Shown here piece by piece: positions 1 through 10,479 of a stretch of DNA of 64,000 bases. Both the position numbers and the translations under genes were made by a program. The stretch is from Fragilariopsis cylindrus CCMP1102 (taxonomy: Eukaryota; Bacillariophyta; Bacillariophyceae; Bacillariales; Bacillariaceae), in assembly GCA_900095095.1 (NCBI GenBank), contig FMBT01000399.1:1-64000 (forward strand). The letters are read 5' to 3'. Under the pieces are notes generated by a model. It worked only from the letters and a program-made list of their open reading frames with translations. It did not search any database and was not told where the DNA came from. Every line of letters begins with the position of its first letter. Positions within the stretch are counted from its first letter, which is position 1.

Positions 1-154
1 GGATGATAATAGCTCCTGTCGAAATGGACGTCGATGTTGTTGTTCTGCTGATACTCGATACAAGAGGTGGAGCAAAACAATCACCTCCTTCAGGCAATAG
101 CAGCGCAAGGAGTGTTGCGTAAGCAGCGACGGCTATTGCGGATCTTGTCATCAT
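1..154 (-). CDS. N-terminus of a plastid-targeted preprotein (partial)
   Basis: Read on the minus strand, an ATG at 154-152 opens a frame that runs off the left edge of the window (51 codons). The protein begins MMTRSAIAVAAYATLLALLL and continues PEGGDCFAPPLVSS, followed by a Ser/Thr-rich stretch. A hydrophobic core of about 12 residues followed by a C|FAPP junction is the layout of diatom plastid preproteins, where Phe at +1 of the signal cleavage site (ASAFAP motif) is needed for plastid import. The Ser/Thr-rich part after it would be the transit peptide. The mature protein lies outside the window, so its function cannot be told. A second ATG follows directly at 151-149. It is head to head with the AP2 gene at 820. 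Confidence 0.7.
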   Translation of the reverse strand, partial: MMTRSAIAVAAYATLLALLLPEGGDCFAPPLVSSISRTTTSTSISTGAIII

Positions 155-819
155 ATTATTATTTGATTGTTGGGCGTATGTGGTATTTGTGATCCCTACT
201 GTATTGCTTTGTTAGATTAATGATGGAGAAATGGAGAAGTGAATAAAGTTGGTCGGAGTGGGAAGAAATCAGGTAGATATTCCGATGCTACGAGCTCATG
301 CCAAATTTTACTAGTAATTGTTAGTCTATCGTTACCACGATCCAATGAGTCACTACACGGGACCCACTACAGGCTGAATCACGTGTAAACCGATTGGTAG
401 GTACTAAACATACGAATCCATAAGGTAGTAGGTATTAGTAGACCTTTTTGCGGGTTGGTCTTTTTCTTGTTGCACAAAACCATATTACGGTAACGTTACA
501 AGATCGATCTGTCATTGTTCACGAGATGCAGCTCGTATAACGACATACACACAACAACAAGATAGGCAAGTCGCCACGCTGTTCATAAACACAAAGAGCA
601 AACAAGAGTCCAACTTCAAACTGTGTTGCTGTATTCATACCATCGCAGAATAAAATATCCTCTAGAAGTAACGAAAAGACACGAGAGCTAGAAAACAAGT
701 TAATAAGGGTCGTCGACGCGAGAGGGAGTAAAGCATTTTTCGAATTGTCTCGATCTTTTACTAAATTAGACCACCGAAAAATAACACATTCACAAGATTC
801 TGTCTCTTCATCAATAATC
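155..819. promoter_or_regulatory. Divergent intergenic region between the plastid preprotein and AP2 gene
   Basis: This stretch separates two gene starts pointing away from each other (154 on minus, 820 on plus) and must hold both promoters and 5' leaders. I see no recognisable RNA gene. An open frame on the minus strand across 519-821 begins within the AP2 leader and has no recognisable domain. Confidence 0.4.
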
Positions 820-2457
820 ATGACTTCTTCTTCTTCTTCTACTACATTTTCTACGTCTACGGTGGTGTCGTCAGAACAACAACAACAGCTTCAAGAGCAC
901 ACAATGTCGAATACATTATTCAATGACGATGATTCAAAGAATAATCAATATTGGAATAATATTTATCATCTAAAATATCCGCGACAGTATGGGTACACAG
1001 AAAAACTGAATCAAGCAGCAGAAATTGCCGAAAAAGTTTTAGCTGAAAGAGCAATAATCGAAGAATCCAAGCATTATCATAACGATTTTAATGGCAATTA
1101 TAATAATAATGTGTCTTGGTGGTACGGGGACGAGGACGTGAACGACGACGCTGCCGAGAAGGAAAATCCTCACCATAATATTGATGATAACGAAACGGAC
1201 GAGAACGAGAATACTGACGACGTGAGTGATTACGAAAGTAATGCGGATCATTTTAATTATGATAACGGTGATGACGACGATAACAATAATAATAGCGATG
1301 ATGGTGAAGACGAGAGTGATGATGATGTTGACGTTTATTCACCGCACAGCAATTTTTCTCTTTATTCTTCACCAATAGCGATAGCATGCGCAGCAGCACA
1401 GGCAGCAGCAGTAGCAGCATCAAGAACAACTACAGGTACAAGTGTGGCTATAGCAACGACAACAACGCATTCTACTACGAAAACTAGATCACCTTCCGCT
1501 CGTATAAAAGAGAAGATGAATGGTAAAAAACGGAATAAGAATTGGAAAGATTATGATGGTGAGGAGGAGGAGGAGGAGGAGGAGGAGGAGGAGGAGGAGA
1601 GCGGTGGCAGCAACGACGACAGCTACAACAACAATAATAATATCCAAACCAACAACACGAATAATAATAATTCTAAAAATCCTCGTAGTTACTACGCGAT
1701 AACAAATGTAGCAGCAGCAACAGTAGCAGCTCCAACAAAAATACCACCACCACCATCGACGACGACGACGACGACAACAACAGCACCAATAAAAACACCC
1801 TTTGCTATAAAGAAGAGATCATATCTGCATACCGCCGCTATTTATAGTAATAAAAGCAGTAGCCCAAGGAAAACAGCACGTACCAAAGCCGATATGAAGA
1901 AGAAAGAAAATCCCCCTTTAGAATTCAATGCCCATCCTAGTAGCAGTCATGCTACTTTATTTCCTGGGATCAACTATACTACTGCTCATGATCGTGCTCA
2001 TGCTACTCCTGCTACTACAACAACTGCTGGTATTCCTACTAGTCCTACTTTTACTACTGCTGTTACTACGATGACGACGACGACGAGCAGCAAAATGTCA
2101 TTGATGGATGAAAAAAAATGGAATATGATACGGAATGATGTATTAGCCGCATTTGGTATACGTGATGACAATATAACTACAACAACTACAAGTATGTATA
2201 ATATCAATAATAATATAATAGCTGCAACACCAGCAACACAAAGGGAAAAATTATTAATTGAGGAACAATTTAATAATGATTTACAACGTCACAAGACATT
2301 GCAATTGCGTGGCATTACTCAACGTCCATCGAATAAATTTCAAGCACAAGTATACCATCAGGGCAAATCACGATATATTGGTGTTTTTGAAACTCAAAGG
2401 GATGCAGCTATTGCATATGAAATGGTACGATCGAAGATCAAAAAACCGAAAAGATAA
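820..2457 (+). CDS. AP2-domain protein with long disordered N-terminus
   Basis: Intronless frame of 545 residues. The frame is open upstream of 820 but 820 is the first ATG. The last ~52 residues form an AP2/ERF-type DNA-binding domain: RGITQRPSNKFQAQVYH, then GKSRYIGVFETQRDAAIAYE, matching the three-strand sheet (RG..., YIGVF) and helix (AAIAYE) of the family. Everything before it is low complexity: poly-Ser, Asn/Asp-rich runs, a run of 13 Glu coded by GAG repeats near 1561-1600, Ala and Thr runs, and basic patches such as KEKMNGKKRNKNW that could act as nuclear signals. The domain ends only about 10 residues before the stop, so it is at the extreme C-terminus. Likely a sequence-specific DNA-binding nuclear protein. 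The target is unknown, and diatoms have many such AP2 proteins. Confidence 0.75.
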   Translation: MTSSSSSTTFSTSTVVSSEQQQQLQEHTMSNTLFNDDDSKNNQYWNNIYHLKYPRQYGYTEKLNQAAEIAEKVLAERAIIEESKHYHNDFNGNYNNNVSWWYGDEDVNDDAAEKENPHHNIDDNETDENENTDDVSDYESNADHFNYDNGDDDDNNNNSDDGEDESDDDVDVYSPHSNFSLYSSPIAIACAAAQAAAVAASRTTTGTSVAIATTTTHSTTKTRSPSARIKEKMNGKKRNKNWKDYDGEEEEEEEEEEEEESGGSNDDSYNNNNNIQTNNTNNNNSKNPRSYYAITNVAAATVAAPTKIPPPPSTTTTTTTTAPIKTPFAIKKRSYLHTAAIYSNKSSSPRKTARTKADMKKKENPPLEFNAHPSSSHATLFPGINYTTAHDRAHATPATTTTAGIPTSPTFTTAVTTMTTTTSSKMSLMDEKKWNMIRNDVLAAFGIRDDNITTTTTSMYNINNNIIAATPATQREKLLIEEQFNNDLQRHKTLQLRGITQRPSNKFQAQVYHQGKSRYIGVFETQRDAAIAYEMVRSKIKKPKR

Positions 2458-3260
2458 AGGATAACTAAACAACAGCAACATCAGCAAAGGAAATAAGAAG
2501 AATTGTTCTCATCGATCAAATATGCAGACCATTATCATCGACAGTAATACAACTATCGGGTTTTCGAGAAGAGAGAGAGAGAGAAAAAAGAAACACGGCG
2601 AGTCGATTCATTTATAAAAGAGAGCGACATCGCAGCGACAGTAAGAACGGATGCATAATGCTATGTTACGTATCTGAAATTATATCTCAATATAGCGAAC
2701 GAGTTCGGAGATATAAATATTTTCTACTATATTGTATTAGATTTGTTTGGGGGAGAATATGATATCATGCTTTTAAAGGCTTCAAATAATAATATAGGAT
2801 ACGATGTAATCAGTAAATAGCACACGGAGATCAAATAGCTTTCCACTTCATTAAAAATAAAATAAAATAACAAGCATGGATGGGGAAAAATAATAAACAG
2901 ACTTTATTTATCTTCTCATGTACTATTTTCTTTACTAGTTCTAGTTATTGCTTTAACCAGAACCAGTACACGCGCATATCTTCCTCCTAGTAATGAGCTG
3001 GTATGGTGCTGCCTGTATAGTTCATCCTACTATTGATGGCTTATTTTCCTAATCGAGAGACCTAGATTCAATAGTTACTACAATCAGTATATAAACCAGA
3101 CCTGTATTAGTCCAAGTTATGTTAATAAAGTACGTATTTTCTTTCCTAGTAGTAGAGACTCGATTATTATATTCTCATTCAACTCTTCACATATAGATCA
3201 TTTGATATATAGGACTACATAAACACTCATAATCCTGTTGACACCATACATTGACTTAAT
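2458..3260. other. Convergent intergenic region
   Basis: AT-rich 3' flanks of two converging genes. There is a short GA run near 2570-2583. I see no open frame of note and no RNA gene. Confidence 0.4.
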
Positions 3261-3818
3261 TTATCGTAGTCTAACACTTTTATCCAATTGATTGACCATC
3301 TTTCCGTTCATTGATTTATTTGCACTCAATAAACCAAACATTACTCCAGATGTTACAGTAACTCCTCCCTCTGATATAGTAATATCCGTGTGGACACATG
3401 TTTGATTTACATCTACAGTAGCAGATTTACGATCGAATTCGAGCAGGATTCTTGTTGGACCGGTCCCCGATCGGACATTACCATTCCAATCTAAAAAGTA
3501 GATCTTCGAATCAGTGATTGCACAAATCATAACAGGAGTCAAACCTTGCTTTTGTGCCTCCTTTTTATAAATTTGATGTTGTACTCGACTCTTTGTAACC
3601 ACACCAGCACCAATAGCGATAGTGTCTGCTACTCCTCCATCAAAGCCACAGATATTTTCTACACCATCCACAGCAGCAATTACACCCACTCCAGCGGCAA
3701 CGGGCAAAATTTTTCCCTTACCAAACTCAACATGAATGACGACTATGCCAACTGATACAACTTGTTCTCCCATGAGAAAAGATGAAACATCTCTGTGTAA
3801 TTTACGTTCGTTAACCAT
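3261..3818 (-). CDS. Conserved hypothetical protein, possibly PH-like fold
   Basis: An uninterrupted 185-residue frame with ATG at 3818. I do not recognise a named family. The protein has a glycine- and valine-rich middle (residues ~30-75), then a segment reading ICAITDSKIYFLDWNGN followed by GTGPTRILLEFDR. Alternating hydrophobic strands of the type 'TDxxIYxLDW' are common in PH-like bacterial and fungal small proteins, so a PH-like beta fold is my guess only. There is no signal peptide, membrane helix or presequence, so a cytosolic location is likely. Head to head with the GTPase gene at 4156 (337 bases between starts). Codon use and complexity look like real coding sequence, unlike the surrounding low-complexity frames. 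Confidence 0.6.
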   Translation of the reverse strand: MVNERKLHRDVSSFLMGEQVVSVGIVVIHVEFGKGKILPVAAGVGVIAAVDGVENICGFDGGVADTIAIGAGVVTKSRVQHQIYKKEAQKQGLTPVMICAITDSKIYFLDWNGNVRSGTGPTRILLEFDRKSATVDVNQTCVHTDITISEGGVTVTSGVMFGLLSANKSMNGKMVNQLDKSVRLR

Positions 3819-4155
3819 ATTATTTCGTTTCTTTCTTTTTCGAATACTTTTTTACCTTTTTGATTTGACTTCTTAGTTATTTATAAGAAAAGAGGTACTG
3901 TACGAGTCCGTTATTTGTATTGCTTTCGTGAGAACCAGCTTGAGCGCAATATTTGAATTCAATATCGCTCGGAGAGCAGAAATGATAAGATTGTAGACTA
4001 GCTTAGTCCTTCAGCATTATTTATGCATTTTGAATTTATTTCCCGATCATTGATCAATAATTATCGATTCGTCCATCCTTTCTTTTGCATACTCTTTATA
4101 CTAGCATACTAGTAGATCACCTTGTTATTGTTTGACGACGAAAGACTATACCACA
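3819..4155. promoter_or_regulatory. Divergent promoter region
   Basis: AT-rich spacer of 337 bases between the start of the hypothetical protein (minus) and the GTPase gene (plus). No recognisable element beyond a likely shared promoter. Confidence 0.35.
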
Positions 4156-6493
4156 ATGGCACCGATGATAGTTGTCCAGAGTTTCACGAGAACTGCACTG
4201 AAATATCCACGAAGCAAATCCAGTTTCCTACAATGCTGCTTCCAACGAGAATTCACGCATCCTCCTCTCTCTAATTCTGTATTGAATACGTCGCCGCCGC
4301 ATCGTACGTTCATGAATAGCTCTAATAAAGAATCTTCCACAAATAATGGAAATGATTCACCATCTACTATTCGTCCTGATGAAATTATAAATCAATGTTC
4401 ACAGCTCTACGATTCATTATCGAAATTAAATGAAAAATTAGGCAGCGTGGCCATACCGACATCCTCTCCACATACCAGTTTACCTTTTTGTTTACTAGTC
4501 GGAAATCATTCCTCAGGAAAATCCAGCTTTATCAATTATATGCTGCAACGAGACATTCAAAAAGCAGGAGTTGCTCCGACGGATGATTCGTTCACAGTGA
4601 TCGCACCTGGACCGAAAGATACGGATGCCGATGGTCCTACACTAGTAGGAGATCCCGATTTAGGATTCTCTGGTCTTCGACAATTTGGTCCTACTCTGAT
4701 CCATCATTCACAACTGAAGTATCGGGAAAGCAAACTGGATTTTATGTTGGTCAGTTTCATACATGTTATCTATGTGTGAATTACAAATGTTTGTTCGTAT
4801 AGATAATATGCTGGGATTATCTTCAAGAGAACGAATCCAATTTTCTTACTCTTCTGCTTTTCTTGGAATCATATTTTTTTTTTTTGTACAATAGGTTGAC
4901 TCGCCGTAAGTTTGGATGATTTGTCGTGTATGTTGTTCTCAATCGTTTTCTACACTGGCTCTTCGAATCTGATTTTTCTTTACGCACTTTGGTTCCAGTG
5001 GTATGATTGATTCACCAGGTGGTAATCAAGAAATTATGGATAGAGGCTACGATTTCCCGGGTGTGGTTCGCTGGTTTGCAAGTAGAGCAGATATTGTACT
5101 GATGTTTTTTGATCCCGATAAGGTAAGATCATATAGTATACAGACACACAAACACACCTCATTCCTGAACAAAATAATATTCTTACCATCCCGCAACTTT
5201 CTGTTTGTTCACAATTTAGCCTGGAACTACTGGTAAGTGGAATAAATTGTACTAAATATTAGTTCAAATAGACGTATATCCTCATTTTTATCCAACTGAC
5301 CCATTTTTCAAAGGTGAAACTATGTCTGTATTACTTAGTTCCTTGAGTGGGATGGATCATAAGCTTTTGATTGTACTGAATAAGGCAGATCAATTTGAAA
5401 AGATTCACGATTTCGCACGAGCGTATGGTTCATGTAAGTGAATTTTCATTGAAACAGGGGGGACCAGTGAGCACGAACTGTTGTATTGGCAATATGACGT
5501 GGTGACAGATTCATCATTTTCTTATTCTTATTCTTTCCAATTGCTTTGATTGTTACTTTGGTGTATTGATATTTTAAAACTTTACAGTGTGTAAGTGATG
5601 AATTGATCGTATATCATTAGGCTGAAACTTTGGACTTGACAGTATTGTTTGATTGGTTCATTTCTGATTTTATACTTTAATGTTCATGTGATTTTTTTTA
5701 AATCATTCCTTGTAATATGCTACATGTTCATTGTTATGATCACACGTACAATTTAACGGACGATGCTAAATTTATTCTCTCAGGCTGGAATCTTTCCAAG
5801 GTGATTCCTCGCAAAGATTTGCCTCCAATTTTTACAATGAGCCTGACAAATGGTGAGGACAATCAAACTTCCCCACTTGCAGCGAGTTTGAGCGATTTAG
5901 CGGCAACCAAGGACGACGTAGTTGAACAAGTTATGCAGGCACCAAAACGACGTGTAGATAATGTCATTACCAACCTTTACGATTCAACAGTCACTTTGAC
6001 TTTGTATTCGAGAATATGGAACGATATCGTTCACCGGTACAGTAAAGAATGGAGGAATTGTCGTCTTAGAGAAGCTGGATCGACCACTTTTGCGGGTTTA
6101 ACTTTAGGTGGTATAAATTATCTCGGACTAGATGCGACGCTTCAAGGTGGAGTATTTGGAACATCAATTATTGGTATTGGGGGGATGGTATGGTTCCACC
6201 AAACATACTTAACTCGAGTACAAGAAGAAATGATCACTCTTGATTCGTTAAGTTCGTCATTCCAGCGAACGCACGCTCGTCAGGTTCAAGATGGTGATGA
6301 ATACGTTGCAAATATCTGGCAACGTATACGAGGGTCCTTGCGGTCAGCCTTATCTACGGCGTTTGAGGATGGTGGAACTCTCAGTACCGCTTCGACTTCT
6401 GAGCTGGAGAAACTGCAAACTATTCTAGATGACGATATTCCACGATTACGACGATTGGCAAATGAAACACAACTATATACTACTGTGAAATAA
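4156..6493 (+). CDS. EHD-like dynamin-superfamily GTPase, multi-exon with micro-exons
   Basis: Spliced model: 4156-4749, 4895-4905 (11 bases), 4999-5122, 5220-5232 (13 bases), 5314-5433, 5588-5590 (3 bases, proposed), 5784-6493; 524 residues. All introns are GT-AG. Joined, the protein has the GTPase motifs in order: P-loop GNHSSGKSS (~116-124), TDDSF (G2), VDSPGM (~199-204, rebuilt across exons 1-3), RGYDFPGVVRWFASRAD, and NKAD (~270, G4). These match EHD/sarcalumenin-type ATPase-GTPases, which bind and bend membranes. No EH domain is seen. The C-terminal third carries a hydrophobic Gly-rich stretch (INYLGLDATLQGGVFGTSII...) that may enter a membrane. The N-terminus is basic, Ser-rich and could be an organelle presequence. 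The frame is open before 4156, but that is the first ATG. Confidence 0.82.
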
Positions 6494-7109
6494 ATAATTG
6501 AATGAAACTTACTAATATTTGAACTTCTTGATCTTAGTATGCAGTCAGTCATCTGTGACTTCCCTGTGACGTAGCAGCTAACACTCCTTTTTGCTGACTA
6601 TAGTCTGAAATTGCAAATCTCGTCAACTGAAAGTTCAACAGGTAAAATAAGAATTTCGTAGAACAGGCACGCAAGTGTTATTAATATTCATAAAGTACCG
6701 CAGGCAGGATGTTTTTCATTTCTGATTGTAAATTCGATACAGTCATATAAGAATATAGAGATATTTACTCTAGATTCGCACATGATCATTCTATCAAAAG
6801 TATTCATTATTCAGAACAAATTATGATTATTTTTAGTATTCTCTACTGTATTTATCTTCTCGTAACATTAAATAGATGGACAAATGCCACAATAAAGGAG
6901 CAGTTCATATATACAACTCAAACAGTCGTGAGTCAATGAACTAGATGCTTGTCTTTTCTTTTCCCAAATGAATGAATCAATCGAATTTGTTCCACTTTTT
7001 TATTTTTATAATCCTCTCATTCCGTCCAGCATCCTTCGTGAATTAAAGGGCACGCAATTGATGATTGATTCCATCTCTTATTATTTTTCATTTTATTATT
7101 ATTATTATT
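6494..7109. other. Convergent intergenic region
   Basis: AT-rich spacer between the GTPase gene and the convergent ubiquitin-like gene. It presumably holds 3' UTRs. Nothing else recognised; TTATTATT runs lie at 7078-7108 just beyond the stop of the ubiquitin-like gene. Confidence 0.4.
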
Positions 7110-7428
7110 TCACGGAGTAGCACTACTACTCCCTCCTCGTAATTGCAACACCATATGAATGGTGGCTCCAGCAGCAATATTATAGGACTCTAACGTCTTA
7201 TCATCCGCCAGTTGTTTTCCGGAATGAATCAATCGAATTTGATCGACTTGAATTCCTTCCTTTTCCTGTAATGATTGCTTGACAGCAAGAACTTGATTTT
7301 CTGGTTCAAAATTCATGGCCTGCTTCCGGCCTGTTAATGTTTTAATAAAAATCTTTATAAAATTTTGGAAGAAGAAGAAGAAGAAAAAAGAGACAAATCA
7401 CAAAACGACGGATCAATTATTTAGAGAT

Positions 7429-7465
<37 letters not shown>

Positions 7466-7629
7466 ATCGAAGATTGTGCAGCAGCAGGTACGACTAACCG
7501 CCGCAACTGTCGACAGAATTGAGACTGGACAACAATAAGCAGAGGTGCATGCCACAATAACGATGACGATAACGATGACGTTGACGTCGATGAATAGAAT
7601 TTCATCTTGACTACAAGTCTTACCTGCAT
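7110..7629 (-). CDS. NEDD8/Rub1-like ubiquitin-family modifier
   Basis: Two coding exons on the minus strand: 7629-7624 (ATGCAG, six bases) and 7352-7110, joined over a 271-base GT-AG intron (donor CAG|GTAAGA). The joined protein starts [20 protein letters not shown] and has 82 residues. LRGG falls at 73-76, exactly the ubiquitin/NEDD8 length, followed by a six-residue tail SSSATP that a hydrolase must remove. [15 protein letters not shown] matches the Lys48 region. Residue 72, which in ubiquitin is Arg and steers E1 choice, is Gln (VLQLRGG), and the Lys63 position is Ala. This argues against ubiquitin and for a NEDD8/Rub1-type modifier of cullins. Plain divergent ubiquitin-like protein remains possible. 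Head to head with the PPWD1 gene. Confidence 0.85.
7434..7464. repeat. (GA)n microsatellite
   Basis: About 15 GA units lying inside the intron of the NEDD8-like gene. On the coding (minus) strand it is a (TC)n pyrimidine tract about 80 bases upstream of the acceptor. Confidence 0.9.
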
Positions 7630-8111
7630 GGTAGTTGATTAATGTCTTGTAGTAGTGAGGGAGGGAGGGCAGATCGATATATACAGGACAAAATCTATTG
7701 ATCTACTGAATAAAATGTACAGAAGTTAGTAGTTGTAATGGCTCTGTCAATGCGTCAATACTGGTTATTACCGTGTATTGAGTGCAATTAATGGCGAATG
7801 CAATGAAAAGCAAAAAAATATCGAAATAGCTTAGTCGCGGTAGTCCCGCGTGGTTCAAAGTGGTCAAGCCGTCTACCGCGAAAGTTTGTGAACGAGAATT
7901 GAGGAGGGTCCAGATCAAATGTGGAAGATTTCCAACATCTCGAATCGTTTTAAAGACATACTAGTAAAACATAAAACATAAACATTATATTGAACATTTG
8001 GTGTGCTGAATGAACATCAACACAGCTACCATAGGGGAGACAAAAGACAAAAGCTACCGTTCAATTTCGTAGCATATCTCTTGATTTAGAACAAAACATA
8101 CACGAAAAAAT
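7630..8111. promoter_or_regulatory. Divergent promoter region with a GC-rich inverted repeat
   Basis: 482 bases between the starts of the NEDD8-like gene (minus) and PPWD1 (plus). It contains a perfect 9-base inverted repeat, TCGCGGTAG at 7835-7843 and CTACCGCGA at 7873-7881, separated by 29 bases, in otherwise AT-rich DNA. An open frame on the minus strand at 7703-7918 has no recognisable domain. Confidence 0.45.
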
Positions 8112-10479
8112 ATGGGTTCTGATGATAATAGTTCCAAGCGTAAAGGAGGGGGTAATAAAAGTGATGAAAATGAAGAGACAGCTGTTGCGCTAAAACGATC
8201 GAAGACGACAATGACAACGACGAACGGTAGCAGCAGCAGTATCAGTAGAAGTAGACGAGGGCAGCTTGAGGAGATACCATCTTCTGTCCACTATCAAGTA
8301 TCTTTCATGCATAAGGCAACTGTAACTCATGTAATATCATCGGCTAGATATGGATATGTAATTACAGCATGTGAAGAAGGGATTGTTAAATTTTGGAAAC
8401 GTACATCGACTACTGCAGTACAAGATTCAACTAATAACAAGGGGGGAGGTGGTGGAGGTGGAGGGAAAGAACAATCTACCACAACACCTTGTTTGGAATT
8501 CGTGAAGTCATTTACTGCACATATCGGTCCACTAGTGGTATTATGTATCGATGAAAGTGATGATACTATTGCATCGATTGGAAAAGAGGACGGACTAATT
8601 AAATTTTATGACGTTTCAACTTTTGATGCAAAATCTATGATCAAAACAACAACAACAGAATTCGGAAGGGCTGCAACATTCTTAAAGGATAGTTCTCAAG
8701 AATTACTATTGGCGATTAGTCATACGTCTGATGGAAATATTTCAATATATTCTGTTGCAACACTTGCATTAGTTCAAACTTTATCATTACATTCCAAACC
8801 TGTTACAGCATTAGCATACAATAGTCAACATAAGTGCTGTATAAGTGGTGACGAAATGGGGATCTTGGAAATTTGGGACGCAACACAAGGGGCGACTGGT
8901 GACGGTCATGTGGTTGGTGCACCATGTTCTTTGGCTAGAAATCAAATTGAATATCCATCGAAAATGGATACGGATTTATATAGTTTGGCAAAGAAAAAGA
9001 CATATCCTCGATGTATTAGTATATCAGCAAGATACTTTGTTGTTTACGGAGCTGATCACAAGGTACGTATTTTCAATCTTTCTACTGCTAAGATTGAAGT
9101 ACGGTACGATGAACGTTTAAGTGTGTATTCGTCCAAGGATTTTTCAAACTACGGAATGGACTCGATTGAATTTGGTAAACGGGCCGCAACTGAAAGAGAA
9201 ATGGAAGATCAAGATCAGCCACTGACACATCTTCCATCAAACTTGGTTCAAATGGATCCCTCGGAAAAATTTCTTTTAGTTTCAACAATGATTGGTATTA
9301 AAATTATTGATTGGAAACAAAACAAGTTGGTCAAAGTAATCGGACAAGCAGACGCTAGTCAGTATCGCTTCCTTTCATTTTGTTTGTGTTTAGGTGATGC
9401 AAAGATGAACCAACAGATGCAACTAGCACGTGGAACTGGAAACTCCTCAGTTGCGATGGGAGATAAAAAAGATGAAGCAAACAACTCCATTGTTGTTGCA
9501 CTGGCGTATCAACAACGTCGATTTTATGTATTTTCCCATAGCGACCCACTATTAGAGCAACAAGAAGAAGGAAGTGGTACCGATACTACAACCAACCGTG
9601 ATATCTGGAATGAGGCACCAACCGCACAGGATCAGCTTCTTGTTTCGGAAGGTGGACATGGAGGAATTTCGGAAAGCAAGAACATGTCCAAAGCGATTTT
9701 ACGAACAACTAAAGGTGATATTCACATTAAATTATTTCCGGAGGTTCAAAAGACATTGGAAAATTTCTGCGAGCATGCTCGATCTGGATACTATGACGGT
9801 GTATTGTTCCATCGAGTGATTTCCAGTTTTATGTTGCAAACCGGAGATCCTCTTGGGGATGGAACTGGAGGAGAAAGTATATGGGGAGGAGAATTCGAGG
9901 ACGAATTTGTTCGAGAGTGAGTGTTGATTGATTGTCGAGATTTTTTGCAGTTTTATTTTTTAAATGCTTCATATCCTAATAACCTAATGTCATTACACTC
10001 TGTTTTATCCTCGTTAATTATTCCGTCGTTTCTCAGTCTTCGTCACGATCGGCCATTTACCGTTTCCATGGCTAATGCAGGTAAATTTCTATCATCCTTG
10101 GTGTGGATAGAATTAATGCGAATTTAAGTAAATTTTCTGTGCTCATATAATTTTTTTCAACTTAAACCACTCCTTCATTTTCTCTTTTTAACAGGTCCTA
10201 ACACCAATGGTTCTCAATGTAAGTTTCTCTCGTATTTCTTTTCAATATACACGTTTGATATGTATGTTTCAGTTCAATCTTGACTAACTTTTATCTTTGC
10301 CGAATATTATCGTAGTTTTCATCACAACAGCTGCAACACCGTGGTTAGATAACAAACATACAGTGTTTGGCCGAGTGACAAATGGAATGGACGTTTGTAC
10401 CTTGATAGAAAATGTCAACACGGATAAAAACGATAAACCACTCGACGATATTCGAATAGTTAGTGTCGACCTTGAATAA
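8112..10479 (+). CDS. PPWD1: PPWD1-type cyclophilin (WD repeats plus peptidyl-prolyl isomerase)
   Basis: Exons 8112-9916, 10037-10080 (44), 10195-10218 (24), 10316-10479; all introns GT-AG; 678 residues, close to the ~646 of human PPWD1. After a disordered basic N-terminus, WD-type repeats start around residue 60 ([20 protein letters not shown], then GIVKFWKR) and run to about 480. The cyclophilin domain occupies ~526-676: [31 protein letters not shown], then [22 protein letters not shown] and FFIT...[14 protein letters not shown] once the small exons are joined. The catalytic Arg (FHR), Gln/Phe and Trp-pocket residues are kept, so the isomerase should be active. PPWD1 is a component of late spliceosomes in animals; a nuclear splicing role is inferred from the family. 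The domain architecture is diagnostic. Confidence 0.95.

Noticed and set aside
519-821. 100-codon open frame on minus over the AP2 leader
   Set aside because: No domain, composition mirrors the opposite strand, and it overlaps the likely AP2 promoter and leader.
7835-7881. Possible tRNA because of the paired GC-rich ends
   Set aside because: The paired segment spans only 47 bases and lacks D-, anticodon- and T-arm consensus.
7703-7918. 71-codon open frame on minus in the PPWD1 upstream region
   Set aside because: Not recognisable and lies in a divergent promoter; no supporting start or intron context.
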